Source of the DNA: G963667425 sp963667425 [NCBI: bacterium]
GTDB taxonomy: Bacteria; UBP6; UBA1177
Length of the DNA stretch: 64,000 nucleotides
Assembly (NCBI GenBank): GCA_963667425.1
Contig: OY763407.1
Location: 2,790,001 to 2,854,000 of the forward strand
Direction: 5' to 3'
Positions 51,230 to 61,374 of this stretch are shown piece after piece. The notes under the pieces were generated by a model. It saw nothing but the letters and a program-made list of their open reading frames with translations, ran no database searches and was not told the DNA's origin. How positions within the stretch are numbered: position 1 is the stretch's first letter; each line of letters opens with the position of its first letter. A program made the position numbers and the translations under genes.

Positions 51230-53194
51230 TTATTTTGCGCAGCGGAATCCTAATCCTGCATAAACAACATCCGGTGATGCAAAAACTCTTTTTGAAACAC
51301 GCATCTGATAGAGATATTCTGCCAAAGTTCCAAATGATTCTCCACGTATTACACGATCTGTTCCACTTGCTGCGCCTTGAGGGTCGGTTGCAGGTAATAC
51401 GGAATAATAATCTTTATCGTACCAGTCATTTACCCATTCCTGCACGTTTCCGGTCATATCATAAACGCCGTAGGGGCTCATGTCTTTAGCTCTGCTTCCT
51501 ATTTCCCATGCTACGTTTCCTGCGCCGCAGCTCATCCTCATATCGTCAAAACTTGTTCCTTCAGACATTATTGTATATTCACATGTTGCTGTTTCATTAC
51601 CCCATGGGTATATTCTTTCGTCTGTTCCTCGTGCGGCTTTTTCCCATTCGGCTTCGGTCGGGAGTCTTTTGCCTGCCCATTCGCAGTATGCTTTTGCTCC
51701 GTACCAGCTTACGTTGTTCATCGGATGGCTTTCTTTGCCTGGTTGAACGGCATTGCTTCCATCAACATAGAGTTGGTTTAACGAATTTTCGTTGCTGCAT
51801 GAACCGGAATCTATACATGCCTTGTATGCTGCGGCTGTTACTTCGTATTTATCTATTTTGTATTCCGATAGTGTTACCTGATGGTATGGTTTTTCACCTT
51901 CACCGCATTCGTTTGCATTATCAACAAACTGATTGCAGCCCATCATGAACGGTCCTGCCGGTATTGTAACCATTTCTTCTATGCAGTCGCCCTGATTTTC
52001 CCAGAGTTTTTGTGCATTGCATATCTGTTTTTGGAATAGTGTGCCGTCTGTCTGACATGCGACTGTTTTTATTTCTCCTTCTTTGCAGGTATATCTGCAT
52101 GATGTTGTTGAACTTTCTGTATTGTACTCGGGAGTGGTTTCAATTGGTACCCATTTTGTTCCGTCAAAGGTCTGTGTGTATTCGGAAACGGTGTTCCAGA
52201 CTGTTTTTTCGGGTTTATCGGGGCATGTATAAACCTGTGTGCAGCTGTTTTCGATTACCCATTCGTCACATGTGCTGCTGCATGGCGCTTCTCCGCCATA
52301 CTGGTTTCCAAGATATAAAGAACATGCTTTTGTATTGCTGTCACATAGTTCGACTCCTTCGTTTACGTATCCGTCACCGCAGATATTTAGTTTGCAGCTG
52401 TTTAAGCAGCTGTCTTCGTTTATTACGTTTCCGTCGTCACACTCTTCAAAGCCTTCGTTTTTGTATCCGTCTCCGCAGATGTTTGCTTTGCAGTCGTTTA
52501 AACAGCTGTCTTCGTTTGAAAGGTTGGCGTCATCGCATTCTTCTCCGCTGTCTAAATGTCCGTTTCCGCATAGCTGGCAGACTGTTTCATCGTTCCAGCC
52601 TGTACACATCTCATTGCAAACAGCTGTTGTTCCTGTTATGTAGTTTTTACCGGGTATCATCGAGCAGTCTATGGCGCTTCCTGTTTCACATGTTTCTCCG
52701 GTGTCTAATATTCTGTTTCCGCATGTTTCACAGAGGCTGTTTTTCCAGCCTGAGCAGTCGTCGTTGCAGATTGTGTACTTTCCCTGGGGATATGTTTCTC
52801 CTTCGATGGCAGAGCATTCTATAGTTTCCCCAAGTTCGCATATTTCACCTTCATCTTTTATGCTGTTGCCGCATTTTGTAACAAAAATGTCTGCATCTTC
52901 GTCAGATGTTTCTACATCTTCGTCTGTTTCGGTGTCGGGCGCTGTTATATCTTCATCAGATTCATTATCAGGAACTGTATCTTCGTCTGTTTCGGTGTCG
53001 GGTACGGTTATATCTTCATCATTTTCACTGTCAACGACTGCATCTTCATCTGTTTCGGTGTCTGTAGTTGCTGTATCTTCGTCAATCGCCGGAATTGTGT
53101 CATTATCTGTCTGCTCCGGTTTTGTTGTTTTACCGTCATCACAGCTGACTGTAATAAAAAGCAGCAATACAACAAGTAATAAAATTTTTCTCAT
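51230..53194 (-). CDS. lipoprotein with DUF4215-type cysteine repeats and FGE/SUMF1 domain
   Basis: 654 aa. Signal peptide with lipobox FITVSC; acidic linker of TDTETDED units (residues about 25-100); cysteine-rich modules at about 105-330, including CGNGHLDSGEECDDANLSNE and CGDGYKNEGFEECDDGN, the Myxococcus-type cysteine repeat; then an FGE-sulfatase/SUMF1 domain from about 410 ([73 protein letters not shown]). Similar domains in secreted proteins often act as binding modules rather than formylglycine-generating enzymes. The substrate is unknown. It is the intact paralogue of 49886-51058. Confidence 0.9.
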   Translation of the reverse strand: MRKILLLVVLLLFITVSCDDGKTTKPEQTDNDTIPAIDEDTATTDTETDEDAVVDSENDEDITVPDTETDEDTVPDNESDEDITAPDTETDEDVETSDEDADIFVTKCGNSIKDEGEICELGETIECSAIEGETYPQGKYTICNDDCSGWKNSLCETCGNRILDTGETCETGSAIDCSMIPGKNYITGTTAVCNEMCTGWNDETVCQLCGNGHLDSGEECDDANLSNEDSCLNDCKANICGDGYKNEGFEECDDGNVINEDSCLNSCKLNICGDGYVNEGVELCDSNTKACSLYLGNQYGGEAPCSSTCDEWVIENSCTQVYTCPDKPEKTVWNTVSEYTQTFDGTKWVPIETTPEYNTESSTTSCRYTCKEGEIKTVACQTDGTLFQKQICNAQKLWENQGDCIEEMVTIPAGPFMMGCNQFVDNANECGEGEKPYHQVTLSEYKIDKYEVTAAAYKACIDSGSCSNENSLNQLYVDGSNAVQPGKESHPMNNVSWYGAKAYCEWAGKRLPTEAEWEKAARGTDERIYPWGNETATCEYTIMSEGTSFDDMRMSCGAGNVAWEIGSRAKDMSPYGVYDMTGNVQEWVNDWYDKDYYSVLPATDPQGAASGTDRVIRGESFGTLAEYLYQMRVSKRVFASPDVVYAGLGFRCAK

Positions 53195-53309
53195 TTATTT
53201 TTCCTCTTTTTTCGTTTAAAACATTTAAAATATAACTTTAAGAGAATTGAGGTCAACAAAATATTTGTTTCTTTTTTCGTGTATAAGCTTTTGTCTGCGG
53301 ATGATGTTG

Positions 53310-54257
53310 TTATTTTATTGCATCGAATGTAAATCTTCCTTTTATTCCGTCTATTTCATAGTGATAGAGGAAGTTGTTGCCTTCGATCTGGTTTATTTCA
53401 TTTATTATTATGGGTAATTCTTCCTGTGTAACGATCAGATTTATCATTGTCCTTCTTTTTTTAAGGTATCCGCCTATTCCAACTGTTTTTGTAAAGGTTC
53501 TCTCAGGAAGGATTTCATTGATTATTTGTGAAACTGCCCACGGATTGTCTGTGTTGATTGTAAGGTTTGAGAATCTGTATCTTTTATATATGGTGTTTAC
53601 TGTGGCTGCACCTACAAATATAAAGATTACTGTGTATATGAATGTGTTTGCTGTAACTGTTATGTCACTATATTTAAGATAATTGAGAACAAGCCCGTAT
53701 ATCATTGAAACTGAGCCTGCAATTATGCTTATTTTGCCTACTGGCTTTCTTAATTTTTCAGAAAAGTAGACGCTTATTATATCTTCGTCTCCGGTTGAAC
53801 CTCTGTTTATAAGCGATAGTGCTTTTCCGAGTCCTGAGATGATTGCGCCAAAGAGTACGAGCACGATTCTTTCATTTTCCGGTTCCGGTGAGGCAACTTT
53901 TACTGATGGAAGAAAGATTAGCAGGGTTATAACTGCTGAAAGTGTTATAAATGTTTTGAGGCTGAATATTTTTCCGACTTTAAAGAATGAAAATGCCAGC
54001 AGAAGGAACTGGAATATGGAATAGAGCAGTATAAAAAGCCAGTTTGATTCGAAATAGTATGCGGTTGAGATTGCTATGCCTTCCGAGCCTGTCATTATAA
54101 CTCCTGACGGCATAATAAAGTATTTTATTGAAACTGCATAGATGAGTCCTGCTAATAGAGATATGAGCGTGGGTTTAAGAAAGTTGTCGTAACCTTTTTT
54201 AAGCTTTCTTGCTTCTGTTTTCTGGTTTTTCTCTGCAAATGTGCTTTGTTTTGTCAT
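53310..54257 (-). CDS. YitT/DUF161-family membrane protein
   Basis: A 315-aa protein with about five or six membrane segments and a C-terminal cytosolic DUF2179-like domain. Motifs: YFIMPSGVIMTGSEGIAI, INRGSTGDEDIIS and the C-terminal TVGIGGYLKKRRTMINLIVTQ segment. The family is widespread and of unclear function. The first 30 residues are polar and precede the first membrane segment. Confidence 0.85.
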   Translation of the reverse strand: MTKQSTFAEKNQKTEARKLKKGYDNFLKPTLISLLAGLIYAVSIKYFIMPSGVIMTGSEGIAISTAYYFESNWLFILLYSIFQFLLLAFSFFKVGKIFSLKTFITLSAVITLLIFLPSVKVASPEPENERIVLVLFGAIISGLGKALSLINRGSTGDEDIISVYFSEKLRKPVGKISIIAGSVSMIYGLVLNYLKYSDITVTANTFIYTVIFIFVGAATVNTIYKRYRFSNLTINTDNPWAVSQIINEILPERTFTKTVGIGGYLKKRRTMINLIVTQEELPIIINEINQIEGNNFLYHYEIDGIKGRFTFDAIK

Positions 54258-54515
54258 GTAATGACCTTTTTACAGTGAAAATCATAAAAGAATATCATCT
54301 TTTAATGTTTTGTAAAGCTTTAATATCACTTATCTTTCAACTGACGGATTATGTTTCTGATATTTTTTTACTGCATATTTTTTGATTCTTTTTTTATCTG
54401 ATACAAGAAATAATTAATTTTTGTTTTATGAGTTATTTTAAACTTTTCACTTGATAAAATAGAAAAATAAAGGATAATTTCATTAAGATTTTTTTAACGA
54501 TTATAGGAGTTTATT

Positions 54516-57500
54516 ATGAGAGTGAGCTTTTATTCAATACTTGCAGTGGTTTTCCTTTTATTTTTCATCTCTTCCTGTGATGATTCCACTAACAATGCTA
54601 CTGATAATGATAATGTCAGCAGCGGTGAGACTAAATTTCTTACGGCAGGAAATTCTTCTTCTCAGGATTACAATAATGGCACACCGGAAGATGGTGCTGA
54701 TGAGGATATTGCTGCCGGTGAGGATGATGAACATAAGGATGCTGAAAGAGAGATTGCTGAATCGGATATTTATTATGTCAGCGGTGATACGCTCTGGCTT
54801 GTAAATGCTTATAAAGGGCTTATTTCTGTTGATATAAGTAATCCTTCAGCCCTTAAGATTGTTGGAAGAGCTTCTTTTAAGGGAACTCCCGGTGAAATGT
54901 ATATGAAGGATAATAAAGCGTTTATCCTTGTTTCCGGTGTCAGTGAAAATGACGGAATTACTGATGGTTATTACTATAATCGTTATGTTTCCAAGCTGAT
55001 TGTTGTGGATACTGCCGATCCTGCTAAGCCTTCTGTTGAATCTACATACGAAATCAAGGGTTATTTTGTAGACAGCAGAATGGTTGGCGATGTTATTTAT
55101 GTTGTTGCTACGGAATATAAATATTACTGGTATACATGTGATAATTATGAGACTCAGGGCGATGACAAGATAAATATTATGTCAATTAATGTCGCTGATC
55201 CTGCAAATATTGAAAAGTCTGATGAAACTTCTGTTCCCGGAACCACTTATACTATTTATGTTTCCAATAAATCGATTTATGTTACCGAAAATAATAATTC
55301 CTACAGCGAGGAAGGTGGTTACAGTTCTGATGTTACTCTTTTTGATATAAGTAATGTTAAGGGGAAGATTTCAAAGAGGGGAACTCTTAAAACAAAGGGT
55401 TATGTTTCCGACAGATGGAAAATGCATGAATCGGGTAATAAGTTTTTTGCTATAACAAGTTCAGGCTGGAACGAAGATAATCTTATTGAGAGTTTTGATA
55501 TAACGGATAAGGATCATATTACTAAGACAGGCGAGCTTGTCTTTATGCAGAATCAGCAGCTTTACGGAACTAAGTTTGATAATAATAAAATGTATGCTGT
55601 AACTTACTACAGGCAGGATCCTCTGCATGTTATTGATATTACGGATCCGGCTAATATGACAGAGCTTGGTCAGCTTGCTGTTCCTGGCTGGTCAAATTAT
55701 CTTGAAGTTCAGAATGACAGAATTTTTGCTGTCGGTGTTGATGATACTGACGGTTTTAAGGCTAAACTCAGTATGTATAATGTTGCAGATCCGACAAATC
55801 CGGTTGAAATGGGTTCTATTTCTTTCGGAACCGGTTATTCTTCATCTACTGCTTCCTATGACTGGAAGGCTTTTAAAATAATTTCCGATTTAAATCTTAT
55901 TCTTCTTCCTGTTAACAGTTACAGCTACGATTATTATCACTATACATACAATCTTCATTTAATTGATTATGATATGAATACCGGTCTTAAGGAAAGAGGT
56001 CATATTTCTTCAAATTCATCCTTTTTAAGAGGAATTGCTTTAACTAATAAGCTGATGATAGGTATTACAAGCAGCGAAGTTATAACGGCAGATATTGAAA
56101 ACAGAGACGAACCGAGTGAACTTGGCAAAATTACTCTTGCTTACTATGCCGGTGAACTTGATACATGCGGAAAGAATCTTTGCGGTGTCGATTCAAATTA
56201 CTATAGCGCAAATACTGTTCTTGCAGCTTATGATCCTGATAATGAAACTGCTCCGATAAAATGGAAAAGTGATACTCTTCCAGAAACTTACGGTTACTAT
56301 CGCTTTATGAAGGCTGGCGACAAAGGATATCTTGGCGGTTTTGATTATTATTATGATTACGGCATGGTGGATGATGCTGAAGGAGTTTCAACAAAAGCTT
56401 CTTCTGATGAAAGAACAAATTCTGTTTCTGTTTTCGATCTTAATAGCGGTGATTTCCCGAAACTTCTAGGTAATGTTAAGATAAAAATACCTGAAAATGA
56501 CGGGTACTACAGCTATTATTATCAGTCGTCTTCCGCTGTTACAGAAAGTGGTGCTTTTGCAAACGTGTCAAGAAGTTATGATGTTTATTATCCAGAAGCT
56601 GAATGCTATGGTAGTGATGAAAATTGCGATACTTCCGGAAAATCTGAATATATATCCTTCTCAAACATAAATGTTTATAACCTCAGTGACCCTTCAGTTG
56701 AAACTGCTGAACCTGTTATGTCAATAAAGGCTGATGCTTCTTTTGATTATACATCCGAGATTTTTGCAAATGGCAGCAGCTTATGGTACACGACTTGTGA
56801 AGAACACGGAAAGGACAGTGATAATCGTCCAATGCTTGCCTGCTATGCCGAATCAATAGATACGACGGATCCAAAAGCTCCTGTCAAGGACAAAAAGGTC
56901 AATATTCCAGGTAACGTTGCAGGTATAAGTGATGACGGCAATTATCTTTACACTGTTCAGCGTGAATGGAAACGAATTTCAAGCGGTAGTGATGATGGTT
57001 ATTATGATACATATTCAAGGAAGCTTTTTATTCTTAAGTTTAACAGTGACAGAACAGATGTTTCCGTAATAAAAGAGATAGAACTTGAAGATTCATACAG
57101 CTATTCATATTACAACAGCGAAAGTTACGGTTATACATATACAAATTACATTATTCAGAATGACAGAGTTCTCATTGGTAAAAATACTATAGATTATGGC
57201 TCGGATTCATGTAATTATTATCGTGAGAGAAGTATTGAAACTGATGTTCAGGTATATAAAGCTGAGGATGGCAAAACTGTTCTTGATAAAACATTTAAAG
57301 ATGGTTCAAGTTTTTATGCTGTTAAAGGCGGTGGCTTCCTTATTATGAAATATAACTATAACAGCTATTATTATTACGGTTACGCTTCAGACAGAAATAT
57401 TACTTACATTTCTCCTGAGGGTAAAACAGCTGAATTTTCACTTACAGATAATGGTTACGGATATTATTACTACAATATCAACAGTGTTCTTAAAGATGGA

Positions 57501-57560
57501 ACTCTTTATATTGCAAAAGACTGGTACGGAATTGAGAAAGTGGAACTTTCTCTGGATTAA
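54516..57560 (+). CDS. beta-propeller domain lipoprotein
   Basis: 1014 aa. Lipobox FISSC, acidic linker (residues about 22-85), then a long 'beta-propeller domain' protein of the PF09826 type, starting SDIYYVSGDTLWLVNAYKGLISVDISNPSALKIVG. LVIVD-like strands repeat (VDTADPAKPSVESTYEIKG, IDITDPANMTELGQLAVPG, YNVADPTNPVEMGSISFG). The protein is very rich in Tyr and Ser, with YYYYG-like clusters in the last 150 residues. It should sit on the outer face of the cell and bind partners; no enzyme motif is visible. AGGAG precedes the start. Confidence 0.85.
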   Translation: MRVSFYSILAVVFLLFFISSCDDSTNNATDNDNVSSGETKFLTAGNSSSQDYNNGTPEDGADEDIAAGEDDEHKDAEREIAESDIYYVSGDTLWLVNAYKGLISVDISNPSALKIVGRASFKGTPGEMYMKDNKAFILVSGVSENDGITDGYYYNRYVSKLIVVDTADPAKPSVESTYEIKGYFVDSRMVGDVIYVVATEYKYYWYTCDNYETQGDDKINIMSINVADPANIEKSDETSVPGTTYTIYVSNKSIYVTENNNSYSEEGGYSSDVTLFDISNVKGKISKRGTLKTKGYVSDRWKMHESGNKFFAITSSGWNEDNLIESFDITDKDHITKTGELVFMQNQQLYGTKFDNNKMYAVTYYRQDPLHVIDITDPANMTELGQLAVPGWSNYLEVQNDRIFAVGVDDTDGFKAKLSMYNVADPTNPVEMGSISFGTGYSSSTASYDWKAFKIISDLNLILLPVNSYSYDYYHYTYNLHLIDYDMNTGLKERGHISSNSSFLRGIALTNKLMIGITSSEVITADIENRDEPSELGKITLAYYAGELDTCGKNLCGVDSNYYSANTVLAAYDPDNETAPIKWKSDTLPETYGYYRFMKAGDKGYLGGFDYYYDYGMVDDAEGVSTKASSDERTNSVSVFDLNSGDFPKLLGNVKIKIPENDGYYSYYYQSSSAVTESGAFANVSRSYDVYYPEAECYGSDENCDTSGKSEYISFSNINVYNLSDPSVETAEPVMSIKADASFDYTSEIFANGSSLWYTTCEEHGKDSDNRPMLACYAESIDTTDPKAPVKDKKVNIPGNVAGISDDGNYLYTVQREWKRISSGSDDGYYDTYSRKLFILKFNSDRTDVSVIKEIELEDSYSYSYYNSESYGYTYTNYIIQNDRVLIGKNTIDYGSDSCNYYRERSIETDVQVYKAEDGKTVLDKTFKDGSSFYAVKGGGFLIMKYNYNSYYYYGYASDRNITYISPEGKTAEFSLTDNGYGYYYYNINSVLKDGTLYIAKDWYGIEKVELSLD

Positions 57561-57624
57561 AAAGTCTAAATGAACCTGTTTTTTCACTCAAAATATTAAA
57601 ACCAACGATTTAAGGATTTTATAA

Positions 57625-59139
57625 ATGAAAAAAATCATACTTATTTTGCTTCTGTTATTGAATATTATTTCATGTGATAGTGAAAACAATTCAGAAACGG
57701 TGCAAAATGATGAAGATATTATAAAAGAGATTTCAATAGTTTTAAATTTTAACAGAACTGGAAAACTTTATACTGACCCTGTTGAAATTGAGATGGAATT
57801 AAAAGAAAATGAAGTGGCTTTAACTGGTGTTTCACCTCAAATTTCTGCTGAAAAAGGAAGTTTAAGTGAAATAAAAGAAAAAGGCAATGGAATTTATTCA
57901 GCGATACTTACTCCAGAGAAAACCGGAATTTATCCTGTAACAGTTTCTTATGAGAATAAAAGCGTTACAAGAAAAATTCTGGTTGTAAGAGAACTTATGG
58001 AAGGCGTTTCTCAGCCAATTCTTGTTCCAGGAATGATAAATAGTGAAGGATACGAAGATGGAATAACAATAACACCTGACGGCAATTACCTTTTTATTCA
58101 GTATGGCCCTTTATACTTCAGCGGAATCTTTTTATGCTCGGAAATCTGTGCTGAAGAAGGCTGGAGCATGTACAATCTTAAATCGTGTGAAGAAAAAGAT
58201 GACAGTAAATGGGTTTTTGATACAATAGGTCCATATTCTGCTCCGCTCCGTCCTGATTTTCCGACTGGAGCAATTGAAAATGGCAAACTTACCCACATTG
58301 ACATTACAATAGATGGCGTTGCGAATAAAATTGCGCTTTTTCCAACAGTTTTTTACGGATTTAAAAGAGATGAAAATGGTGAATTTACTAATCCCTTTAA
58401 AGTTTCATTTAATGATGCACGGGGAACAAACGGACCATTTGGACTTTCATTTAGAACAAGAGAGGATGGAATAACTGACTTTACAGTTGCATGGAACAAC
58501 TACTTTGAAGATCTTGGTGATGATAAACCCGATATTTACTCCGGAACCATGAAACTTGGCGAAAATACAAATTTAGGAGATGTAGCATATAACGGAGATA
58601 TGTTTGCATCTATAAAACCAAATGTAAAGCCGGTAAACTTTCCTTCACACGATGGAGTTCAGGGAAATCCTTCGTTATATAACAATGAAAATGGTAAAAT
58701 AACTTCAATATGGACAGATGATGAGCAGGTAACTCATGATATTTCGGTTTATATTTTAAAATCAGGCAGTTATCCTGACGGCGAATGGGAAAAACTTGTT
58801 CTTCCATCAAAAATAAATACCGAAGCCAGCGAGTCGCAGCCGTATTTCACAGGTAAAAGGCTTTATCTTAACAGAGATACGCATATTTCCTATCATGAAT
58901 ATCTTGGAATATCTCCTGAAGATTATGATAAAGATTCATCATGGGGAGATGAAGTCACAGTTATAAAAGGCGGTGATTTTGAAGTTGGAACTATATATGG
59001 AATGGGAGAACCGACTATTGCAAATTACAATGGAAAAACATATCTATATTTTGCATATGTTGAAATAAGATCACCTGGAGAAACAGCCGGCAGATATGAT
59101 CTTGATCTTGGAGCTGCATTTTTAGAGATAAAAGAGTAG
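57625..59139 (+). CDS. lipoprotein with Ig-like N-terminal domain, unknown function
   Basis: 504 aa. Lipobox NIISC, short acidic linker, then a segment of about 90 residues like an invasin or Ig-fold domain (EIKEKGNGIYSAILTPEKTG). The rest (about 135-504) has TITPDGNYLFIQYGPLY and other blade-like segments reminiscent of PD40/TolB propellers, without a firm match. AAGGA precedes the start. It follows the beta-propeller lipoprotein by 64 bases and may be co-transcribed. Its stop abuts the stop of the convergent gene. Confidence 0.72.
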   Translation: MKKIILILLLLLNIISCDSENNSETVQNDEDIIKEISIVLNFNRTGKLYTDPVEIEMELKENEVALTGVSPQISAEKGSLSEIKEKGNGIYSAILTPEKTGIYPVTVSYENKSVTRKILVVRELMEGVSQPILVPGMINSEGYEDGITITPDGNYLFIQYGPLYFSGIFLCSEICAEEGWSMYNLKSCEEKDDSKWVFDTIGPYSAPLRPDFPTGAIENGKLTHIDITIDGVANKIALFPTVFYGFKRDENGEFTNPFKVSFNDARGTNGPFGLSFRTREDGITDFTVAWNNYFEDLGDDKPDIYSGTMKLGENTNLGDVAYNGDMFASIKPNVKPVNFPSHDGVQGNPSLYNNENGKITSIWTDDEQVTHDISVYILKSGSYPDGEWEKLVLPSKINTEASESQPYFTGKRLYLNRDTHISYHEYLGISPEDYDKDSSWGDEVTVIKGGDFEVGTIYGMGEPTIANYNGKTYLYFAYVEIRSPGETAGRYDLDLGAAFLEIKE

Positions 59140-60006
59140 CTACTTTATATCATCATGATTGACATATCTTAAAAAGACTTTGTATTTATCTTTACTCACA
59201 ACTTTTTTATCATCAATTGAATCAACGATTCTCTTGATGCTGTAGCCATTTTTAAAAGCTGAATATGTGAACTTGAAAATGTTGTTATAAATGGCTTTTG
59301 TGGGGCAGGAAAATATGCAGCGCATACACCAGATACATTTTGAGCCGAATTTAACTTTAGAATTTTCAAAAGTAATATTACCTGAAGGACATTCCTTAGC
59401 ACATTTTCCGCATTTTATGCAGGAATCATTAACTTTCAGGGTTTTACCGAAAATTTTAGCCCCAAAAACTTCAGACTTTCCAAGAACAGCAAAAATAGTT
59501 GCAGGAATAGAGCGTTCAAGTTTCCTTTCTTTTAAAGAAGCTATTTCTTCAGCCATAAATGCACATTTTTCCTTTGTCGCACGGCAGAGATCACGCTCTA
59601 ACCTTTCATCTCTGCATGAAGCAAAGTTAGTAGGCATAACATAGTTCATTTCATGAAAAACATTATAACCGATGGCATTTAATTTATCTGCAATTTTGGT
59701 AACTGAAACAAAATTATATTTCGCATAACCTCCTGAAGTTGAAAATACAAAAACTTTTTTTTCATCTCCAACCGGAAGCAGATTCAAAAACTTAAAAACT
59801 ATCTCTGCCATATTGAAACTATAGACAGGACCACCTATTCCAATGACATCGTCAGCATTAAAGGAAATTTTTTCTCCTTTTTTAACAGCATCTTCTATTT
59901 TTAAAAGTGTAACTTCACAGTTTCTTGCTTCAAGCTCTTCTTTAAGCCAGTTTGAAGTCACCTCTGTGTTGCCTGTTCCTGAAAAATAATATAATTTTAT
60001 ATTCAT
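59140..60006 (-). CDS. EFR1-type flavodoxin/ferredoxin fusion
   Basis: 288 aa. The flavodoxin part starts MNIKLYYFSGTGNTEVTSNW, the FMN phosphate loop being SGTGNTE, and continues to about residue 150. A C-terminal two-cluster ferredoxin follows with CIKCGKCAKECP and CIWCMRCIFSCP, giving two 4Fe-4S sites. It should be a cytoplasmic low-potential electron carrier, typical of anaerobes. I chose ATG 60006 because GGAGGGTGAT lies directly upstream. Confidence 0.9.
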   Translation of the reverse strand: MNIKLYYFSGTGNTEVTSNWLKEELEARNCEVTLLKIEDAVKKGEKISFNADDVIGIGGPVYSFNMAEIVFKFLNLLPVGDEKKVFVFSTSGGYAKYNFVSVTKIADKLNAIGYNVFHEMNYVMPTNFASCRDERLERDLCRATKEKCAFMAEEIASLKERKLERSIPATIFAVLGKSEVFGAKIFGKTLKVNDSCIKCGKCAKECPSGNITFENSKVKFGSKCIWCMRCIFSCPTKAIYNNIFKFTYSAFKNGYSIKRIVDSIDDKKVVSKDKYKVFLRYVNHDDIK

Positions 60007-60148
60007 ATCACCCTCCCATATAAAGCTTTTATATTTTATACTTACAGAAAAATATATCAATTTTGGTAACATTGAAATAAGAAAACTAAACTTCTCAAAA
60101 GAATTTTTATCAGTTAGAATTAATCGGAAACAACTTTGGAGTATAACT

Positions 60149-61321
60149 ATGTCAGATGTTAAATATTTGGAATTTCTGAAAGATGTTTTTATCTGCTCGC
60201 TTGGAGCTTATGGTGGACCTGAGGCACATATCGGTATTTTCATAGATCAGCTTGCTGTTAAGAAAAAATATCTCACAGAAGAAGAGATAATAGAGCTTAC
60301 TGCATTGTGCAGTATTCTTCCGGGACCGACAAGCACACAGACAATTGTATCTGTAGGTTATAAAAAAGGAGGCGCTTTTCTCGCTTTTCTGACAATGCTC
60401 GTATGGGCTCTGCCTGTTCTGATTTTAATGACAATGCTCTCTTTTCTGTATATGTTCCTCTCAGAATTTCATATTTCAGGTAATATTTTAAGATTTATTG
60501 GTCCGATGGCTGTAGGATTTATAATTACAGCTGCATTCAGAATAAACCGAAAGGTCATAAAAGATAAAATTTCAGCAACTTTGATGCTTTTTTCAATGAT
60601 TACAACTATTCTTTTTCATTCTCCATGGATATTTCCTCTGCTTCTTGTTTTAGGAGGCGTTGTCACAATAATATTATCAAAAGAAAAAAATATATGGCAG
60701 AAAACCAAGATTTCTCCACCATGGAAATACCTTTCAGCATTTATTATTATTGCAGTAACATCATTTATATTTGCAGAATTTTCCGACATAAAAATTATTT
60801 CTCTTTTTGAAAAATTCTACAGATACGGATATCTGGTTTTTGGAGGAGGACAGGTTGTTGTTCCGCTTATGCACAGCGAACTTGTTGAAATTGATAATTT
60901 TATGACAAATCAGGAATTCCTGACAGGCTATGGACTTGTTCAGGGACTTCCGGGACCAATGTTCAGCTTTGCGGCATATGCCGGAGGAATGTCTGCAAGA
61001 AACAGTTCCATATTTTATCAGATTCTTGGTGCTATAGCGGGAGGAGCAGGCATTTTTCTTCCCGGACTTCTGCTCATATACTTCGTTTATCCTGTCTGGG
61101 AAAAACTTAAAAAAATAAAAGCTGTAAAGATTTCTCTCAAAGGGATAAATGCCGTAGCCGGAGGATTAATTGCAGCAGCTGGCATTATTCTTTTTCAGAA
61201 AAACGGTTTTGCGGTTGATATAACAGCTGCAACTCTTATATCTGCAATACTTTTGCTTACAGGAAAAATACCTGCTCCAATTATTGTTGTTGCTGCTATT
61301 TCAGGAGGAATTTTATTCTAA
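60149..61321 (+). CDS. ChrA-family (chromate) transporter
   Basis: A 390-aa bidomain CHR transporter with about ten membrane segments. Both halves carry the family motifs: GAYGGPEAHIGIF, TALCSILPGPTSTQ and GYKKGGAF in the first, FGGGQVVVPLM and GYGLVQGLPGPMFSFAAYAG in the second. Members export chromate; many homologues have other or unknown substrates. Its neighbours give no hint of metal resistance. GGAG precedes the start. Confidence 0.9.
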   Translation: MSDVKYLEFLKDVFICSLGAYGGPEAHIGIFIDQLAVKKKYLTEEEIIELTALCSILPGPTSTQTIVSVGYKKGGAFLAFLTMLVWALPVLILMTMLSFLYMFLSEFHISGNILRFIGPMAVGFIITAAFRINRKVIKDKISATLMLFSMITTILFHSPWIFPLLLVLGGVVTIILSKEKNIWQKTKISPPWKYLSAFIIIAVTSFIFAEFSDIKIISLFEKFYRYGYLVFGGGQVVVPLMHSELVEIDNFMTNQEFLTGYGLVQGLPGPMFSFAAYAGGMSARNSSIFYQILGAIAGGAGIFLPGLLLIYFVYPVWEKLKKIKAVKISLKGINAVAGGLIAAAGIILFQKNGFAVDITAATLISAILLLTGKIPAPIIVVAAISGGILF

Positions 61322-61374
61322 AGAAAATAATCAGATTGGAATATATAATTTTTCAGATTAAATTATGAGCCTGC

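Noticed and set aside
50559-53219. Long plus-strand Ser/Val-rich frames opposite the FGE lipoproteins
   Set aside because: Mirror images of the acidic repeats (GAT/GAA read backwards). The minus strand has signal peptides, motifs and ribosome sites.
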